A DNA stretch of 64,000 bases from Alteribacillus persepolensis (GTDB lineage Bacteria > Bacillota > Bacilli > Bacillales > Marinococcaceae). The DNA is taken from contig NZ_FNDK01000001.1 of NCBI RefSeq assembly GCF_900099605.1, positions 248,001 to 312,000 on the forward strand, in the 5' to 3' direction. Below the pieces are notes generated by a model. That model was not told the origin of the DNA and searched no databases. It saw nothing but the letters and a program-made list of their open reading frames with translations. A program made the translations under genes and the position numbers. This document shows, one piece after another, positions 1-9,477 of the stretch; position 1 is the first letter of the stretch; each line of letters begins with the position of its first letter.

Positions 1-1156
1 TAAAGGTATTGAAAAAGAAGTCATTATTGAAGCTATTGAAGCTGCATTAATTTCTGCTTACAAACGAAATTTTAATCAAGCCCAAAATGTACGAGTGGAT
101 ATTAATCGGGAGAATGGAAGTATCCGTGTTTTTGCTCGCAAAGAAGTAGTGGAAGAAGTTTTTGATCCCAGACTTGAAATTGCATTGGAAGCGGCGAAAG
201 AGATAGATCTGAACTATGAGTTAGATGACGTTGTCGAGTTAGAAGTCACCCCAAAGAACTTTGGGCGCATAGCTGCTCAAACAGCGAAGCAGGTAGTAAC
301 ACAACGAGTGAGAGAAGCGGAACGAAGCATTATTTATTCCGAATTCATTGATCGGGAAGAAGACATCATGACAGGTATTGTGCAGCGTCAGGATAATCGA
401 TTTATTTATGTGGATCTCGGTAAAGTGGAGGCATTACTTCCGCAGGGCGAGCAGATGCCAAATGAAACGTATAAACACAATGATCGGATTAAGGCGTATA
501 TTACGAAAGTAGAAAAAACGACAAAAGGACCGCAAATACTTATATCCCGCAGTCACCCAGGGCTGTTGAAGCGTCTGTTTGAACTTGAAGTGCCCGAAAT
601 CTATGATGGTACTGTAGAAATTTTGTCCGTTGCTAGAGAAGCAGGAGACCGCTCAAAAATTTCTGTCTATGCAGAAGATCCGGAAGTAGACCCTGTTGGT
701 GCTTGTGTCGGGCCGAAGGGGCAGCGTGTGCAAGCTATTGTAGATGAATTGAAAGGGGAAAAGATTGATATTGTTCACTGGTCCGAAGATACATTTGAAT
801 ATGTGAGCAATGCTCTGAGTCCGTCCAAAGTACTCGATGTGCAAGTGGATGAAGGAGACAAGAGTACACTTGTTATTGTGCCGGACCATCAGCTTTCGCT
901 GGCAATCGGAAAGCGCGGGCAGAATGCGAGGCTGGCAGCCAAATTAACGGGTTGGAAAATTGATATAAAAAGCGAATCAGAAGCGGTTAAACTAGGATTA
1001 TACGACCCGAATGCGCCGGCGGCTGCTCCGCTGGAATCAAATGAAACACAAACAGGTGTGGAGCAGTTCACAGGTGAAGATGAGCAGGCACACGATGAGC
1101 TTCGTCAGGATGATGAGTACTTCGATGATAATCATGAGTTTGTAGAAGAAGAGTAA
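1..1156 (+). CDS. nusA: Transcription elongation/termination factor NusA (5' partial)
   Basis: NusA binds RNA polymerase and nascent RNA and modulates pausing, termination and antitermination. The reading frame is open from base 2, so the gene starts upstream of the window; 384 residues are visible and only a short N-terminal piece is missing. In order I see the end of the N-terminal RNAP-binding domain, an S1 domain (from DIMTGIVQRQDNR), KH1 with GACVGPKGQR and KH2 with LAIGKRGQNARLAAKLTGW, then an acidic tail. The tail is short and lacks the C-terminal repeats of E. coli NusA, which is the Bacillus form. It is the upstream member of the nusA-rnpM-rplGA-infB operon. An internal GTG at 95 opens the same frame but is not the true start. 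Confidence 0.97.
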   Translation, partial: KGIEKEVIIEAIEAALISAYKRNFNQAQNVRVDINRENGSIRVFARKEVVEEVFDPRLEIALEAAKEIDLNYELDDVVELEVTPKNFGRIAAQTAKQVVTQRVREAERSIIYSEFIDREEDIMTGIVQRQDNRFIYVDLGKVEALLPQGEQMPNETYKHNDRIKAYITKVEKTTKGPQILISRSHPGLLKRLFELEVPEIYDGTVEILSVAREAGDRSKISVYAEDPEVDPVGACVGPKGQRVQAIVDELKGEKIDIVHWSEDTFEYVSNALSPSKVLDVQVDEGDKSTLVIVPDHQLSLAIGKRGQNARLAAKLTGWKIDIKSESEAVKLGLYDPNAPAAAPLESNETQTGVEQFTGEDEQAHDELRQDDEYFDDNHEFVEEE

Positions 1157-1178
1157 CAGACGGGGAAAGGAGCGGTGA

Positions 1179-1451
1179 ATGGTGAAACGTAAAAAGCCTA
1201 TACGAAAGTGCATTGTTACCGGTGAAGCAAAAGAAAAAAAAGAGCTCATTCGCATTGTAAGAGATCCTGATGGCCACGTATTTGTTGATCATACAGGCAA
1301 AAAGAATGGTCGTGGTGCGTATTTAACCAACGACGAACAATGCTTTATCAAGGCCAAGAAAACAGACGCGCTTTCCCGTCATCTAAATGTCAAAGTGTCG
1401 CCAGAAGATTATAATCGTCTACTTGATGAACGAGAGAGAGGAAGAACATAA
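1179..1451 (+). CDS. rnpM: YlxR/RnpM family RNA-binding protein
   Basis: 90-residue basic protein of the YlxR family (DUF448), always found between nusA and the L7Ae-like gene in Firmicutes. Family signature seen: RKCIVTGEAKEKKELIRIV near the N-terminus and GRGAYL in the middle. The B. subtilis member has been described as an RNase P modulator (RnpM); that function is transferred by family, not visible here. A GGGGAAAGGAG ribosome binding site lies just before the start. Its TAA shares one base with the ATG of the next gene, so the two are probably translationally coupled. Confidence 0.9.
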   Translation: MVKRKKPIRKCIVTGEAKEKKELIRIVRDPDGHVFVDHTGKKNGRGAYLTNDEQCFIKAKKTDALSRHLNVKVSPEDYNRLLDERERGRT

Positions 1452-1753
1452 TGACAGCATCTTTTCTTTCTTTCCTTGGACTGGCTGCAAGAGCTGGGAG
1501 AGTCAAGACGGGAGACGATACCGTTTTAAAAGAAATGAGAAAAGGCTCACTTCATCTTGTCATTATAGCCAGCGATGCTTCACCAAATACGCAAAAAAAA
1601 TTTAGAGATAAGTCCAGCTATTATCACGTGCCAATGTTGATTGCAAAAGATCGGGATTCTCTCGGTCAAGCTATTGGAAAACATAGCCGTGTAATTGTAG
1701 GTGTCACAGATAAAGGGTTTGCTAACAAGCTGATCTCAATGCTGGATGATTAG
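1451..1753 (+). CDS. rplGA: L7Ae-family RNA-binding protein YlxQ/RplGA
   Basis: 100-residue L7Ae/L30e-fold protein, a family that binds kink-turn RNA. Seen: the N-terminal FLSFLGLAARAGRVKTGDD segment typical of YlxQ, VIIASDASPNTQKK in the RNA-contact region, and the C-terminal VGVTDKGFANKL. It overlaps rnpM by one base and is followed after 18 bases by the chosen infB start, inside the nusA operon. The exact cellular role is not settled; the L7Ae assignment itself is secure. Confidence 0.9.
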   Translation: MTASFLSFLGLAARAGRVKTGDDTVLKEMRKGSLHLVIIASDASPNTQKKFRDKSSYYHVPMLIAKDRDSLGQAIGKHSRVIVGVTDKGFANKLISMLDD

Positions 1754-1771
1754 AAGGTGGAGGTTATGCTT

Positions 1772-3871
1772 ATGAAAAAAATGAGAGTATATGAATATGC
1801 GAAATCGGTAAATAAATCAAGCAAAGAAGTTGTGCAACAGTTGAAGAATATGAATGTAAATGTGACGAACCATATGTCTGTGATAGATGAGCATACGATT
1901 GCAAAATTAGAAGGAAAAAAACAAGGCAGCCAAGACAACGCTCAGACAGATAGTAAGTCATCCAATAACAATAGTGGACGAGGAGATAAAAAGAAAAACA
2001 ATATGAATAAAACTAAAAATAACCCGAACCAAAACAAAAACAACAAAAAAGCGAAAAAGCAAAAAAGAAAAAGGGATAATCATCAACAATTTAAGCAAGG
2101 AAAACAGCTTGCTCAAACACCAGAAAAGATCACGTACAGCGGTTCATTGACCGTTGGCGAATTAGCAGAGAAATTAAACAAAGATTCCTCTGAACTGATT
2201 AAAAAGCTGATGTTCTTAGGTGTAATGGCGACGAAAAATGAAGATTTGGAAAAAGAAACGGTTGAGTTAATTGCAGAAGACTACGGGGTGGAAGTTGAGG
2301 AAATCGTAGAAGTAGATGAGCTTGATATCGAACATCAAGTAGAAGAAGACGATCCAGAATCTTTGGAAGAACGTCCGCCAGTGGTGACCATCATGGGTCA
2401 CGTTGACCACGGGAAAACAACACTTTTAGATTCTATTCGCCATACAAAAGTGACTGCTGGGGAAGCAGGCGGCATTACACAGCATATTGGTGCATATCAA
2501 GTCAGAGAAAGCGGGAAGAAAATAACGTTCCTTGATACACCAGGTCACGCTGCTTTCACAACAATGCGGGCGCGCGGCGCACAAGTGACGGACATTACTA
2601 TTCTAGTCGTTGCAGCAGACGACGGAGTCATGCCGCAAACAAAAGAAGCGATTAACCATGCGAAAGCAGCAGAAGTGCCAATTATTGTTGCGGTAAACAA
2701 GATGGATAAAGAAGGAGCGAACCCTGATCGAGTGATGCAAGAGCTGACAGAATTTGAACTTGTTCCCGAAGCATGGGGCGGTGACACAATTTTTGTTAAC
2801 GTGTCAGCTTTAAAAGGTAATGGTATCGATGAACTGTTAGAAATGATTCTACTTGTTGCAGAAGTGGAAGAATTAAAAGCGAATCCAGATAAACGAGCGC
2901 GTGGAACGGTTGTTGAAGCAGAACTTGACCGTGGAAGAGGTCCAGTTGCTACGCTGTTAGTACAAGAAGGGACAATGAATGTTGGTGATCCAATTGTTGT
3001 TGGTAATACGTATGGTAAAATACGAGCCATGGTCAATGATTTAGGAAAGCGTGTCAAAACCGCCGGGCCTTCAACGCCAGTTGAAATTACCGGATTGAAC
3101 GGAGTGCCAAACGCGGGGGATCAGTTCGTTATCTTTGGTGATGAAAAGAAAGCCCGCCAATTCGGTGAAGCCAGAGCCACTCGTGCTAGGGAAGAAGAAA
3201 GAAATCTTACTTCTAAAGTAAGCATTGATGATTTGTTTGAACAAATCCAAGAAGGAGACGTCAAAGAAATTAACGTCATTGTTAAAGCAGATGTACAAGG
3301 GTCTGTGGAAGCAGTGAAAGGTTCCTTGGAAAAAATTGATGTAGAAGGCGTTAAGATTAATATTATTCACGCAGGTGCCGGGGCTATTGCTGAATCAGAT
3401 GTGATTTTGGCGTCTGCATCTAATGCATTAATTATTGGTTTTAACGTTCGTCCGGATGCCAATGCCAAACGAACAGCAGAAGCAGAAAAAGTAGACATTC
3501 GTCTGCATAGAGTCATTTACGACGCGATTGAAGAAATTGAATCAGCGATGAAAGGGATGCTCGACCCAGAATATCAGGAAAAAGTGATTGGGCAAGTAGA
3601 AGTTCGTCAACTCTTTAAAGTATCGCGCATTGGTACAATTGCAGGAAGTTATGTCTTAGAAGGCAAAATTACAAGAGATTCCACAGTACGTCTCATACGT
3701 GACGGCGTAGTTGTTTATGAAGGCGAAATCAATGCGTTGAAACGCTTTAAAGATGATGTGAAAGAAGTACAAGCAGGTTATGAGTGCGGGATTACACTCA
3801 AAAACTATAATGATGTCAAAGAAGGCGACATTATTGAAGCTTATATCATGGAGGAAATCAGGCCTGCATGA
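1772..3871 (+). CDS. infB: Translation initiation factor IF-2
   Basis: GTPase that places initiator fMet-tRNA on the 30S subunit and promotes subunit joining. 699 residues from the chosen ATG at 1772, 8 bases after GGAGG (1759-1763); a GTG at 1757 overlaps that ribosome binding site and an ATG at 1766 is too close to it. Domains: N-terminal IF2_N helix ([20 protein letters not shown]), a low-complexity Lys/Asn/Gln-rich linker (about residues 50-115), a second IF2_N, the G domain with GHVDHGKTT (G1), DTPGHAAF (G3) and NKMD (G4), then domains II-IV. The last four bases (ATGA) overlap the start of ylxP. Confidence 0.98.
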   Translation: MKKMRVYEYAKSVNKSSKEVVQQLKNMNVNVTNHMSVIDEHTIAKLEGKKQGSQDNAQTDSKSSNNNSGRGDKKKNNMNKTKNNPNQNKNNKKAKKQKRKRDNHQQFKQGKQLAQTPEKITYSGSLTVGELAEKLNKDSSELIKKLMFLGVMATKNEDLEKETVELIAEDYGVEVEEIVEVDELDIEHQVEEDDPESLEERPPVVTIMGHVDHGKTTLLDSIRHTKVTAGEAGGITQHIGAYQVRESGKKITFLDTPGHAAFTTMRARGAQVTDITILVVAADDGVMPQTKEAINHAKAAEVPIIVAVNKMDKEGANPDRVMQELTEFELVPEAWGGDTIFVNVSALKGNGIDELLEMILLVAEVEELKANPDKRARGTVVEAELDRGRGPVATLLVQEGTMNVGDPIVVGNTYGKIRAMVNDLGKRVKTAGPSTPVEITGLNGVPNAGDQFVIFGDEKKARQFGEARATRAREEERNLTSKVSIDDLFEQIQEGDVKEINVIVKADVQGSVEAVKGSLEKIDVEGVKINIIHAGAGAIAESDVILASASNALIIGFNVRPDANAKRTAEAEKVDIRLHRVIYDAIEEIESAMKGMLDPEYQEKVIGQVEVRQLFKVSRIGTIAGSYVLEGKITRDSTVRLIRDGVVVYEGEINALKRFKDDVKEVQAGYECGITLKNYNDVKEGDIIEAYIMEEIRPA

Positions 3872-4146
3872 TTGGAGCAGCACATTGCGAATGTTATATT
3901 TATCAAGCCCAGTCGTTAAAGGAAAAGCGAGCCGTGTTAAAAAGTATAACTGCTAGGTTAAAGCAAAAGCTAAATGTGTCGGTTGCCGAAATGGATTATC
4001 AAAATCTCTGGCAGCGTACCGCAATATCGATTGTTGCAGTTAATCATGAAAGAACCATGGTGGAAAAAGAGCTGCATACCGCTCTTGATATGATTGACAG
4101 CATGCCAGAGATAGAACGTACAGTAACGGAGTTTGAATGGCTTTAA
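3868..4146 (+). CDS. ylxP: DUF503 family protein YlxP
   Basis: 92-residue DUF503 protein. Seen: the conserved N-terminal [20 protein letters not shown], where the SLKEKR segment is the family hallmark, and the central [20 protein letters not shown]. It overlaps infB by 4 bases and precedes rbfA by 18. The constant position between infB and rbfA suggests a role in translation or ribosome assembly, but no biochemical function can be read from the sequence. Confidence 0.88.
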   Translation: MIGAAHCECYIYQAQSLKEKRAVLKSITARLKQKLNVSVAEMDYQNLWQRTAISIVAVNHERTMVEKELHTALDMIDSMPEIERTVTEFEWL

Positions 4147-4164
4147 CGAAAGGAGTCAATAAAT

Positions 4165-4527
4165 ATGAGCAATGTCAGAGCAGATCGCGTCGGTGAACAA
4201 ATAAAAAAAGAACTTGCTGATATTTTAGCTCGTGAAGTCAAAGATCCACGTGTACAGTTTGTGACAGTCACTGGTGTGGATGTAACAGGTGACTTGCAGC
4301 AAGCTAAAGTATTTGTCACAGTGCTTGGGGAAGAGAAAGATAAAGAAGAAACATTAACAGCACTGCAAAAAGCCAGAGGGTTCATCCGGAGCGAAATTGG
4401 CAATCGTGTACATTTACGTAAAACTCCCGAACTTTCGTTTCATTTTGATGAATCGATTGATTATGGAAACAGGATTGAGCGGCTGTTAAAAGAAATTCAT
4501 GACGAAGATTCAAATGAAAATCGCTAA
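4165..4527 (+). CDS. rbfA: Ribosome-binding factor A
   Basis: RbfA is a KH-like protein that binds immature 30S subunits and helps 16S rRNA 5'-end maturation, especially in the cold. At 120 residues it matches the family length. Seen: [20 protein letters not shown] at the N-terminus, the beta-strand [21 protein letters not shown], and [18 protein letters not shown] at the C-terminus. AAAGGAG lies 8-10 bases before the ATG. It is the last gene before a strong terminator-like hairpin (4538-4611). Confidence 0.96.
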   Translation: MSNVRADRVGEQIKKELADILAREVKDPRVQFVTVTGVDVTGDLQQAKVFVTVLGEEKDKEETLTALQKARGFIRSEIGNRVHLRKTPELSFHFDESIDYGNRIERLLKEIHDEDSNENR

Positions 4528-4537
4528 AGCTTATTTA

Positions 4538-4611
4538 AGCTGTCTCTTTATAAACGAAGGACAGGCATGCATACCGTGTGTTCCTTCGTTTACAGGCAGC
4601 TTCTTTTTTTT
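4538..4611 (+). terminator. Terminator-like long hairpin between rbfA and truB
   Basis: Arms TAAACGAAGGA (4551-4561) and TCCTTCGTTTA (4582-4592) are a perfect 11-bp inverted repeat. They are extended by outer AGCTGTC/GGCAGCT arms (4538-4544 / 4595-4601, one G-U) and followed by a T-rich run at 4604-4611. It would end or attenuate the nusA-rbfA transcript before truB. Confidence 0.75.
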
Positions 4612-4647
4612 AAAAGCTAAAGGCAGTCAGAGGCAGGTGAGTGACAT

Positions 4648-5577
4648 ATGCCAAATGGAATCATACCGCTGTATAAACCAAAAGGGATGACATCGCATGA
4701 CTGTGTTATACAGATGAGGAGATTATTTGAAACAAAAAAAGTTGGTCATACAGGTACACTTGATCCTGATGTGGAAGGTGTGCTTCCCATTTGTATCGGC
4801 AGAGCAACAAAAGTCGCTGAGTACATAACCAATCTGCCAAAACAATATGAAGCAGAAATAACATTAGGATACAGTACGACAACAGAAGACGCCAGTGGTG
4901 AGATTGTTGATAAACAAACAGTGGCACCCGGTCTATCAGTACAGACCATTCAGCAGTCCTTGACATCTTTTTTTGGCACAGTAGAACAGACGCCGCCGAT
5001 GTATTCAGCGGTAAAAGTAAATGGGAAAAAACTATATGAGTATGCTAGAGAAGGAATCACTGTTAAAAGGCCAACAAGAACAATACAAATTTTTGATATA
5101 ACGTTGTTAGAAAGCAGCATTCGAAAACAGGAAGAGACGCTCTCCTTCCGGATTGATATTACTTGCAGCAAGGGAACATATGTGAGAACACTTGCTGTTG
5201 ATATTGGAAGAGAGCTTGGATATCCAGCTCATATGTCAGATTTAGAGCGCACGAAGTCTGGTCCATTTACGACGGATATGTGTTATACATTAGAAGAATT
5301 AAGAAGAAAAAAACAGCAAGGGCAACTAGATGCAACCATTTTGAATATTATTAATGCTCTTGCACACATGGAACAAATAGAAGTAGACCAGCACATGGCT
5401 CGTAAAATCATGCATGGAGCGGTGCTTCCTAAGCGTGAGCATGTTAAAAGTTCTACATATCTGTTGCTTTATAACGGGAAAGCGCTGGCTATGTATGCTG
5501 ATCATCCGAAAAAGCCCGGATACATGAAACCGAAGACGATGCTTGTGACAAATGGTGAAGATGACATCAAGGTATGA
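4648..5577 (+). CDS. truB: tRNA pseudouridine(55) synthase
   Basis: Converts U55 of the T-loop of tRNAs to pseudouridine. 309 residues, normal length. Seen: GIIPLYKPKGMTSHDCV at the N-terminus, the catalytic-Asp box HTGTLDPDVEGVLP (Asp about residue 41), PPMYSAVKVNGKKLYEYAREG, and SKGTYVRTLAVDIG, all family hallmarks. The C-terminal third is a weakly conserved PUA-like region. The ATG follows GGCAGGTGAG. It is 38 bases from ribF, as in other Bacilli, but separated from rbfA by a terminator-like hairpin. Confidence 0.97.
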   Translation: MPNGIIPLYKPKGMTSHDCVIQMRRLFETKKVGHTGTLDPDVEGVLPICIGRATKVAEYITNLPKQYEAEITLGYSTTTEDASGEIVDKQTVAPGLSVQTIQQSLTSFFGTVEQTPPMYSAVKVNGKKLYEYAREGITVKRPTRTIQIFDITLLESSIRKQEETLSFRIDITCSKGTYVRTLAVDIGRELGYPAHMSDLERTKSGPFTTDMCYTLEELRRKKQQGQLDATILNIINALAHMEQIEVDQHMARKIMHGAVLPKREHVKSSTYLLLYNGKALAMYADHPKKPGYMKPKTMLVTNGEDDIKV

Positions 5578-5615
5578 TGTGTTTGGTAAAACCGAAAAAC
5601 GGCAGGTGAAAGACC

Positions 5616-6575
5616 GTGGAAACAATATATTTGTATCATGAACAACAAGCTCAAAACACAACGTATCCAGAAATGGTGCTTGCTCTGGGATATTTCGATG
5701 GAGTCCATCGCGGCCATCAAAAGGTGATACAGACTGCCCGCGACATTGCAGAAAAACAAGGAAAGGCGCTTGGCGTCATGACTTTTCATCCCCATCCTAA
5801 GGCTGTACTCTCGCCCGCTATTTCTGAAAACGATATGCGTTATATCACGCCGCTGCCTGAAAAAGAAGAGCAATTAAAGCAAGAAAAAGCAGACTATTTA
5901 TTTATTGTGCATTTTGATAAAACATTTGCTTCTCTCTACCCGCAAGAGTTTGTTGATCAATACATCATTGGTCTTCATGCTGTTCACGTTGTGGCAGGAT
6001 TTGATTTTTCCTATGGGAAACTTGGCAGAGGCACAATGGAAACGCTGCCGTTTCATTCACGGAATACATTTGAACAAACGACTGTTGGAAAAGTAACTGA
6101 TCACGATCAAAAAATTAGTTCGACACGTGTGAAGCACCATATTCAAATGGGGGAAATTCAAACAGTCAATCGATTGCTGGGGCGTTTATACCGTGTAAAA
6201 GGAATGATTGTTAAAGGCGAGCAGCGTGGAAGAACGATTGGTTTTCCAACAGCAAACGTCAAGATGACAGATTCATACCTTCTTCCTGCTGTCGGTGTCT
6301 ATGCTGTACAAATACATATCGCTGGCACGTGGTATAACGGAGTGTGCAATGTTGGATATAAGCCAACGTTTCACGATGATAAAACAGCAGAACCTGTTAT
6401 TGAAGTCCACATTTTTGACTTTGCTGGTAATGTATACGGAGAAAAAGTGACGGTGGTATGGCATGATTATATTCGCGGGGAAAAGAAGTTTGCTTCTGCT
6501 GATGAATTAGTAAAGCAGATTGAACTCGATAAACAGACAGCTGCAAGGATTCTTTCGTCTGCAGAAAGCAAATAA
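5616..6575 (+). CDS. ribF: Bifunctional riboflavin kinase/FAD synthetase
   Basis: Makes FMN from riboflavin plus ATP, then FAD. 319 residues. The N-terminal nucleotidyltransferase (FAD synthetase) half carries ALGYFDGVHRGHQKVI (about residues 24-39) and the C-terminal flavokinase half carries GRTIGFPTANV. This gene is called ribC in B. subtilis. The GTG at 5616 is chosen because CAGGTGAAAG precedes it at normal spacing. No FMN riboswitch is present upstream. It is co-directional with truB and followed by a new promoter for rpsO. Confidence 0.96.
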   Translation: METIYLYHEQQAQNTTYPEMVLALGYFDGVHRGHQKVIQTARDIAEKQGKALGVMTFHPHPKAVLSPAISENDMRYITPLPEKEEQLKQEKADYLFIVHFDKTFASLYPQEFVDQYIIGLHAVHVVAGFDFSYGKLGRGTMETLPFHSRNTFEQTTVGKVTDHDQKISSTRVKHHIQMGEIQTVNRLLGRLYRVKGMIVKGEQRGRTIGFPTANVKMTDSYLLPAVGVYAVQIHIAGTWYNGVCNVGYKPTFHDDKTAEPVIEVHIFDFAGNVYGEKVTVVWHDYIRGEKKFASADELVKQIELDKQTAARILSSAESK

Positions 6576-6599
6576 TTGCAAGGAATTCATCATCTTCTC

Positions 6600-6628
6600 T
6601 TGCATTTTCACGTTAAAAAAGGTATTCT
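6600..6628 (+). promoter_or_regulatory. Sigma-A promoter of rpsO
   Basis: TTGCAT (6600-6605), 17-base spacer, TATTCT (6623-6628). It lies about 100 bases before rpsO and after ribF. Confidence 0.55.
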
Positions 6629-6629
6629 A

Positions 6630-6726
6630 ATCAATGTACAAAAAACAGCCATTTGCTTGGCCAGCACGAGCAACTCCGACGGTTGGCTAGGGAATTGGTG
6701 ATAAAGAAAATAAAGGAGGTGTTAGG
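6630..6726 (+). promoter_or_regulatory. rpsO mRNA leader, possible S15 autoregulatory site
   Basis: About 90 bases of leader with a GC-rich foldable segment: GCCAGC near 6660 can pair with GTTGGC near 6684 (one G-U), followed by an AAAGGAGGTG ribosome binding site. S15 represses its own translation through leader structures in several bacteria, including Geobacillus stearothermophilus. Here that is an inference; I did not confirm the full three-way-junction motif. Confidence 0.35.
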
Positions 6727-6996
6727 ATGGCTTTAACACAAGAACGTAAAAAGGAACTAGTAGAAGAATTTAAGACACATGATAAAGATACTGGTTCTCC
6801 AGAAGTTCAAGTAGCTATCCTTACAGAGCAAATTAACAGTCTAAATGAACATTTACGTGATCACAAAAAAGATCATCACTCCCGTCGTGGGCTGTTAAAA
6901 ATGGTCGGTAAGCGTCGTAATTTGTTAACATTTTTGCGTAACAAGGATGTTACACGTTATCGTAATCTTATTAAGAAGCTCGGTTTGCGCCGATAA
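6727..6996 (+). CDS. rpsO: 30S ribosomal protein S15
   Basis: Primary binder of the 16S rRNA central domain. 89 residues, the family length. Seen: the conserved [21 protein letters not shown] and [19 protein letters not shown], the RNA-contact helices. AAAGGAGGTG provides a near-perfect ribosome binding site. The gene has its own promoter and terminator and is probably monocistronic. The usual pnpA follows. Confidence 0.99.
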   Translation: MALTQERKKELVEEFKTHDKDTGSPEVQVAILTEQINSLNEHLRDHKKDHHSRRGLLKMVGKRRNLLTFLRNKDVTRYRNLIKKLGLRR

Positions 6997-7022
6997 AAAA
7001 AGCGGGAGAAATCCCGCTTTTT
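6996..7022 (+). terminator. rpsO terminator
   Basis: AGCGGGA (7001-7007), GAAA tetraloop, TCCCGCT (7012-7018), then a T run; A-rich upstream side. Confidence 0.9.
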
Positions 7023-7030
7023 GTTGTACA

Positions 7031-7101
7031 ACAAACATGTTTGTATCATAACTTGGTTGCAGCCGGCCAAGTTTTTTCTCATTATGTATAAATGGATACA
7101 T
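7031..7101 (+). promoter_or_regulatory. pnpA leader dyads with second terminator-like hairpin
   Basis: Three dyads lie between rpsO and pnpA: the 14-bp palindrome ACAAACATGTTTGT (7031-7044), a hairpin AACTTGG/CCAAGTT (7050-7056 / 7067-7073) followed by six Ts, and ATGTAT/ATACAT (7084-7089 / 7096-7101). The middle one is a terminator shape. They may be a back-up rpsO terminator or an attenuating or processed pnpA leader; B. subtilis-type pnp mRNAs are leader-regulated, but no experiment is implied here. Confidence 0.45.
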
Positions 7102-7259
7102 ACGGTGATACAACCATAAAGGAGACAATATCTTTATATAGAAAAAGCAAAAAGTTTATCTTTTCTCACATTATATTTGTAAAATAGAGGATGTACGGCT
7201 AAACTAAGAAGTATAAACGTTTAATTGTGCAATTATGTTTGAAACAGGAGGAAGATCCT

Positions 7260-9356
7260 TTGGAAATGGAACAAGAATTAAAAACATTTACGTTTGACTG
7301 GGCAGGCCGAGAGTTGAAGGTGGAGACCGGTCAACTGGCCAAGCAGGCAAACGGATCAGTATTAGTCAGATATGGAGATACAGCAGTACTATCGACTGCA
7401 ACCGCTTCAAAAGAAGCGAAAGATCTTCCGTTTTTTCCGCTGACAGTGAATTATGAGGAACGTCTCTATGCAGCAGGGAAAATTCCGGGAGGTTTTATTA
7501 AACGAGAAGGCCGTCCAAGTGAAACGGCGGTTTTGACAAGCCGCTTAATTGATCGTCCGATTCGTCCACTGTTTCCGGACGGATTTAGAAATGAAGTACA
7601 AGTTGTCAGCATGGTGATGAGTGTCGACCAAGATTGCTCATCAGAAATGGCTGCTATGCTTGGTTCTTCTCTATCGCTTTGCCTTTCCGATATTCCGTTT
7701 TCAGGCCCTGTAGCAGGTGTGAATGTCGGAAGAATCGATGGGGAGTTTATTATCAACCCAACATCCGAACAGATGGAAAAAAGTGATATTGAGCTGACAG
7801 TAGCAGGTACAAAAGATGCCATTAATATGGTTGAGGCTGGAGCGAGTGAAGTACCGGAAGAAATCATGCTTGAAGCAGTGATGTTTGGCCATGATGAAAT
7901 TAAGCGCCTCGTCGAATTTCAAGAAAAAGTCATGCAAGAAGCCGGCGTAAAAGAAAAAATGGATGTAGAATTACAAACGCTTAATCAAGATTTAACGAAA
8001 AAAGTCCGTGAAGTGGCGGAGTCTCAATTAAAAGAAGCTGTACAAGTGAAAGAAAAGAAAGCAAGAGAAGAAGCTATTGAAAACGTGAAAGCAGAAGTAG
8101 CTGATACGTTTGAAGAAGAAGAGCAGGAAGAAGTTAAAGAGATTTTGCAAATGCTTGTTAAAGAAGAGTTCCGCCGGCTTATTACGAAAGAGAAGGTACG
8201 TCCGGATGGAAGAGGCCCAGATGAGATCAGAAACTTGTCATCTGAAGTAAAGATGCTGCCTCGAACGCATGGTTCTGGTTTATTTACACGGGGACAAACC
8301 CAGGCGTTGAGCGTTTGTACACTAGGTGCACTTGGAGATGTACAAATTTTAGATGGGCTGGGCATGGAAGAGTCCAAACGATTTATGCACCACTATAACT
8401 TTCCTTCGTTTAGTGTAGGAGAAACCGGTCCAATGCGAGGACCAGGAAGGCGTGAAATTGGGCATGGTGCTCTTGGTGAACGTGCGTTAGAGCCGGTCAT
8501 TCCGCCTGAAAAAGAATTCCCATACACTATTCGCCTCGTTTCAGAAGTGTTAGAGTCAAACGGATCCACTTCACAAGCAAGTATTTGTGCCAGCATATTG
8601 GCCATGATGGATGCCGGGGTACCGATTAAAGCACCTGTTGCAGGGATTGCAATGGGGTTAGTGAAAGAAGATGAAGATGTTACTGTATTGACGGATATTC
8701 AAGGCATGGAAGATGCGTTAGGTGATATGGACTTTAAAGTGGCGGGAACAGAACAAGGTGTAACTGCTTTGCAAATGGATATAAAAATATCCGGTATTGA
8801 CCGGGATATTTTGGAATACGCGCTTGAAAAAGCAAAATCTGCGCGGATGAAAGTACTTGAGAATATGTTAACAGCCATTAGCGAGTCAAGAAGTGAACTC
8901 TCTGTTTATGCACCAAAAATCCTGACGATGACAATTGATCCTGATAAAATCCGTGATGTGATTGGTCCAAGCGGAAAAACGATTAATCAAATCATTGAAG
9001 ATACAGGAGTTAAAATTGATATTGAACAAGACGGTACCATTTATATATCTTCTACGGATGCAAAAGCAAATAATGAAGCTAAACAAACTATCGAAGATCT
9101 CGTTCGTGAAGTGAAAGTAGGCGAAACATATCTCGGTAAAGTCAAACGTATTGAAAAATTTGGCGCATTTGTTGAGCTGTTTAAAGGAAAGGACGGACTT
9201 GTTCATATTTCTCAGCTGGCAAATGAGCGTGTGAATAAAGTTGAAGATGTTGTAAAAATCGGTGATGAAATTATGGTGAAAGTAACGGAAATTGATAACC
9301 AAGGAAGAGTAAATCTTTCACGTAAAGCGTTATTAAAAGAACAGAACCAAGAATAA
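7260..9356 (+). CDS. pnpA: Polyribonucleotide nucleotidyltransferase (PNPase)
   Basis: Phosphorolytic 3'-5' exoribonuclease and main 3' exonuclease of Bacillus mRNA decay. 698 residues from TTG at 7260, which sits 8 bases after AGGAGG (7246-7251); ATG at 7266 is the alternative, while the longer frame from 7227 overlaps the ribosome binding site. Order: first RNase PH domain ([17 protein letters not shown]), helical linker, second RNase PH domain ([28 protein letters not shown] in the active site), KH domain ([16 protein letters not shown]) and S1 domain ([16 protein letters not shown]). All expected motifs are intact. A terminator follows at once. Confidence 0.98.
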   Translation: MEMEQELKTFTFDWAGRELKVETGQLAKQANGSVLVRYGDTAVLSTATASKEAKDLPFFPLTVNYEERLYAAGKIPGGFIKREGRPSETAVLTSRLIDRPIRPLFPDGFRNEVQVVSMVMSVDQDCSSEMAAMLGSSLSLCLSDIPFSGPVAGVNVGRIDGEFIINPTSEQMEKSDIELTVAGTKDAINMVEAGASEVPEEIMLEAVMFGHDEIKRLVEFQEKVMQEAGVKEKMDVELQTLNQDLTKKVREVAESQLKEAVQVKEKKAREEAIENVKAEVADTFEEEEQEEVKEILQMLVKEEFRRLITKEKVRPDGRGPDEIRNLSSEVKMLPRTHGSGLFTRGQTQALSVCTLGALGDVQILDGLGMEESKRFMHHYNFPSFSVGETGPMRGPGRREIGHGALGERALEPVIPPEKEFPYTIRLVSEVLESNGSTSQASICASILAMMDAGVPIKAPVAGIAMGLVKEDEDVTVLTDIQGMEDALGDMDFKVAGTEQGVTALQMDIKISGIDRDILEYALEKAKSARMKVLENMLTAISESRSELSVYAPKILTMTIDPDKIRDVIGPSGKTINQIIEDTGVKIDIEQDGTIYISSTDAKANNEAKQTIEDLVREVKVGETYLGKVKRIEKFGAFVELFKGKDGLVHISQLANERVNKVEDVVKIGDEIMVKVTEIDNQGRVNLSRKALLKEQNQE

Positions 9357-9369
9357 TGCACAGAAAAGA

Positions 9370-9395
9370 CGCTTGGCTTTGGCCAAGTGCTTTTT
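9370..9395 (+). terminator. pnpA terminator
   Basis: CTTGGC (9372-9377), TTTG loop, GCCAAG (9382-9387), extended by G-U and C-G pairs, then five Ts. Confidence 0.8.
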
Positions 9396-9477
9396 ACTGT
9401 TTGCGATAAGCGGTTGCAAAATGAACGTTCTATCCCCCAGCAGCGTGTGCATAGTATATGGACAGGGGGGAGAACGT

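Noticed and set aside
2545-3057. Minus-strand 170-codon open frame inside infB
   Set aside because: Antisense of the IF-2 G domain; no independent evidence.
5578-5615. FMN riboswitch before ribF
   Set aside because: The truB-ribF gap is 38 bases and shows no RFN element.
7031-7044. Palindrome ACAAACATGTTTGT considered as a LexA box
   Set aside because: The half-sites are CAAAC/GTTTG with 2-base spacing, not CGAAC/GTTCG with 4-base spacing.
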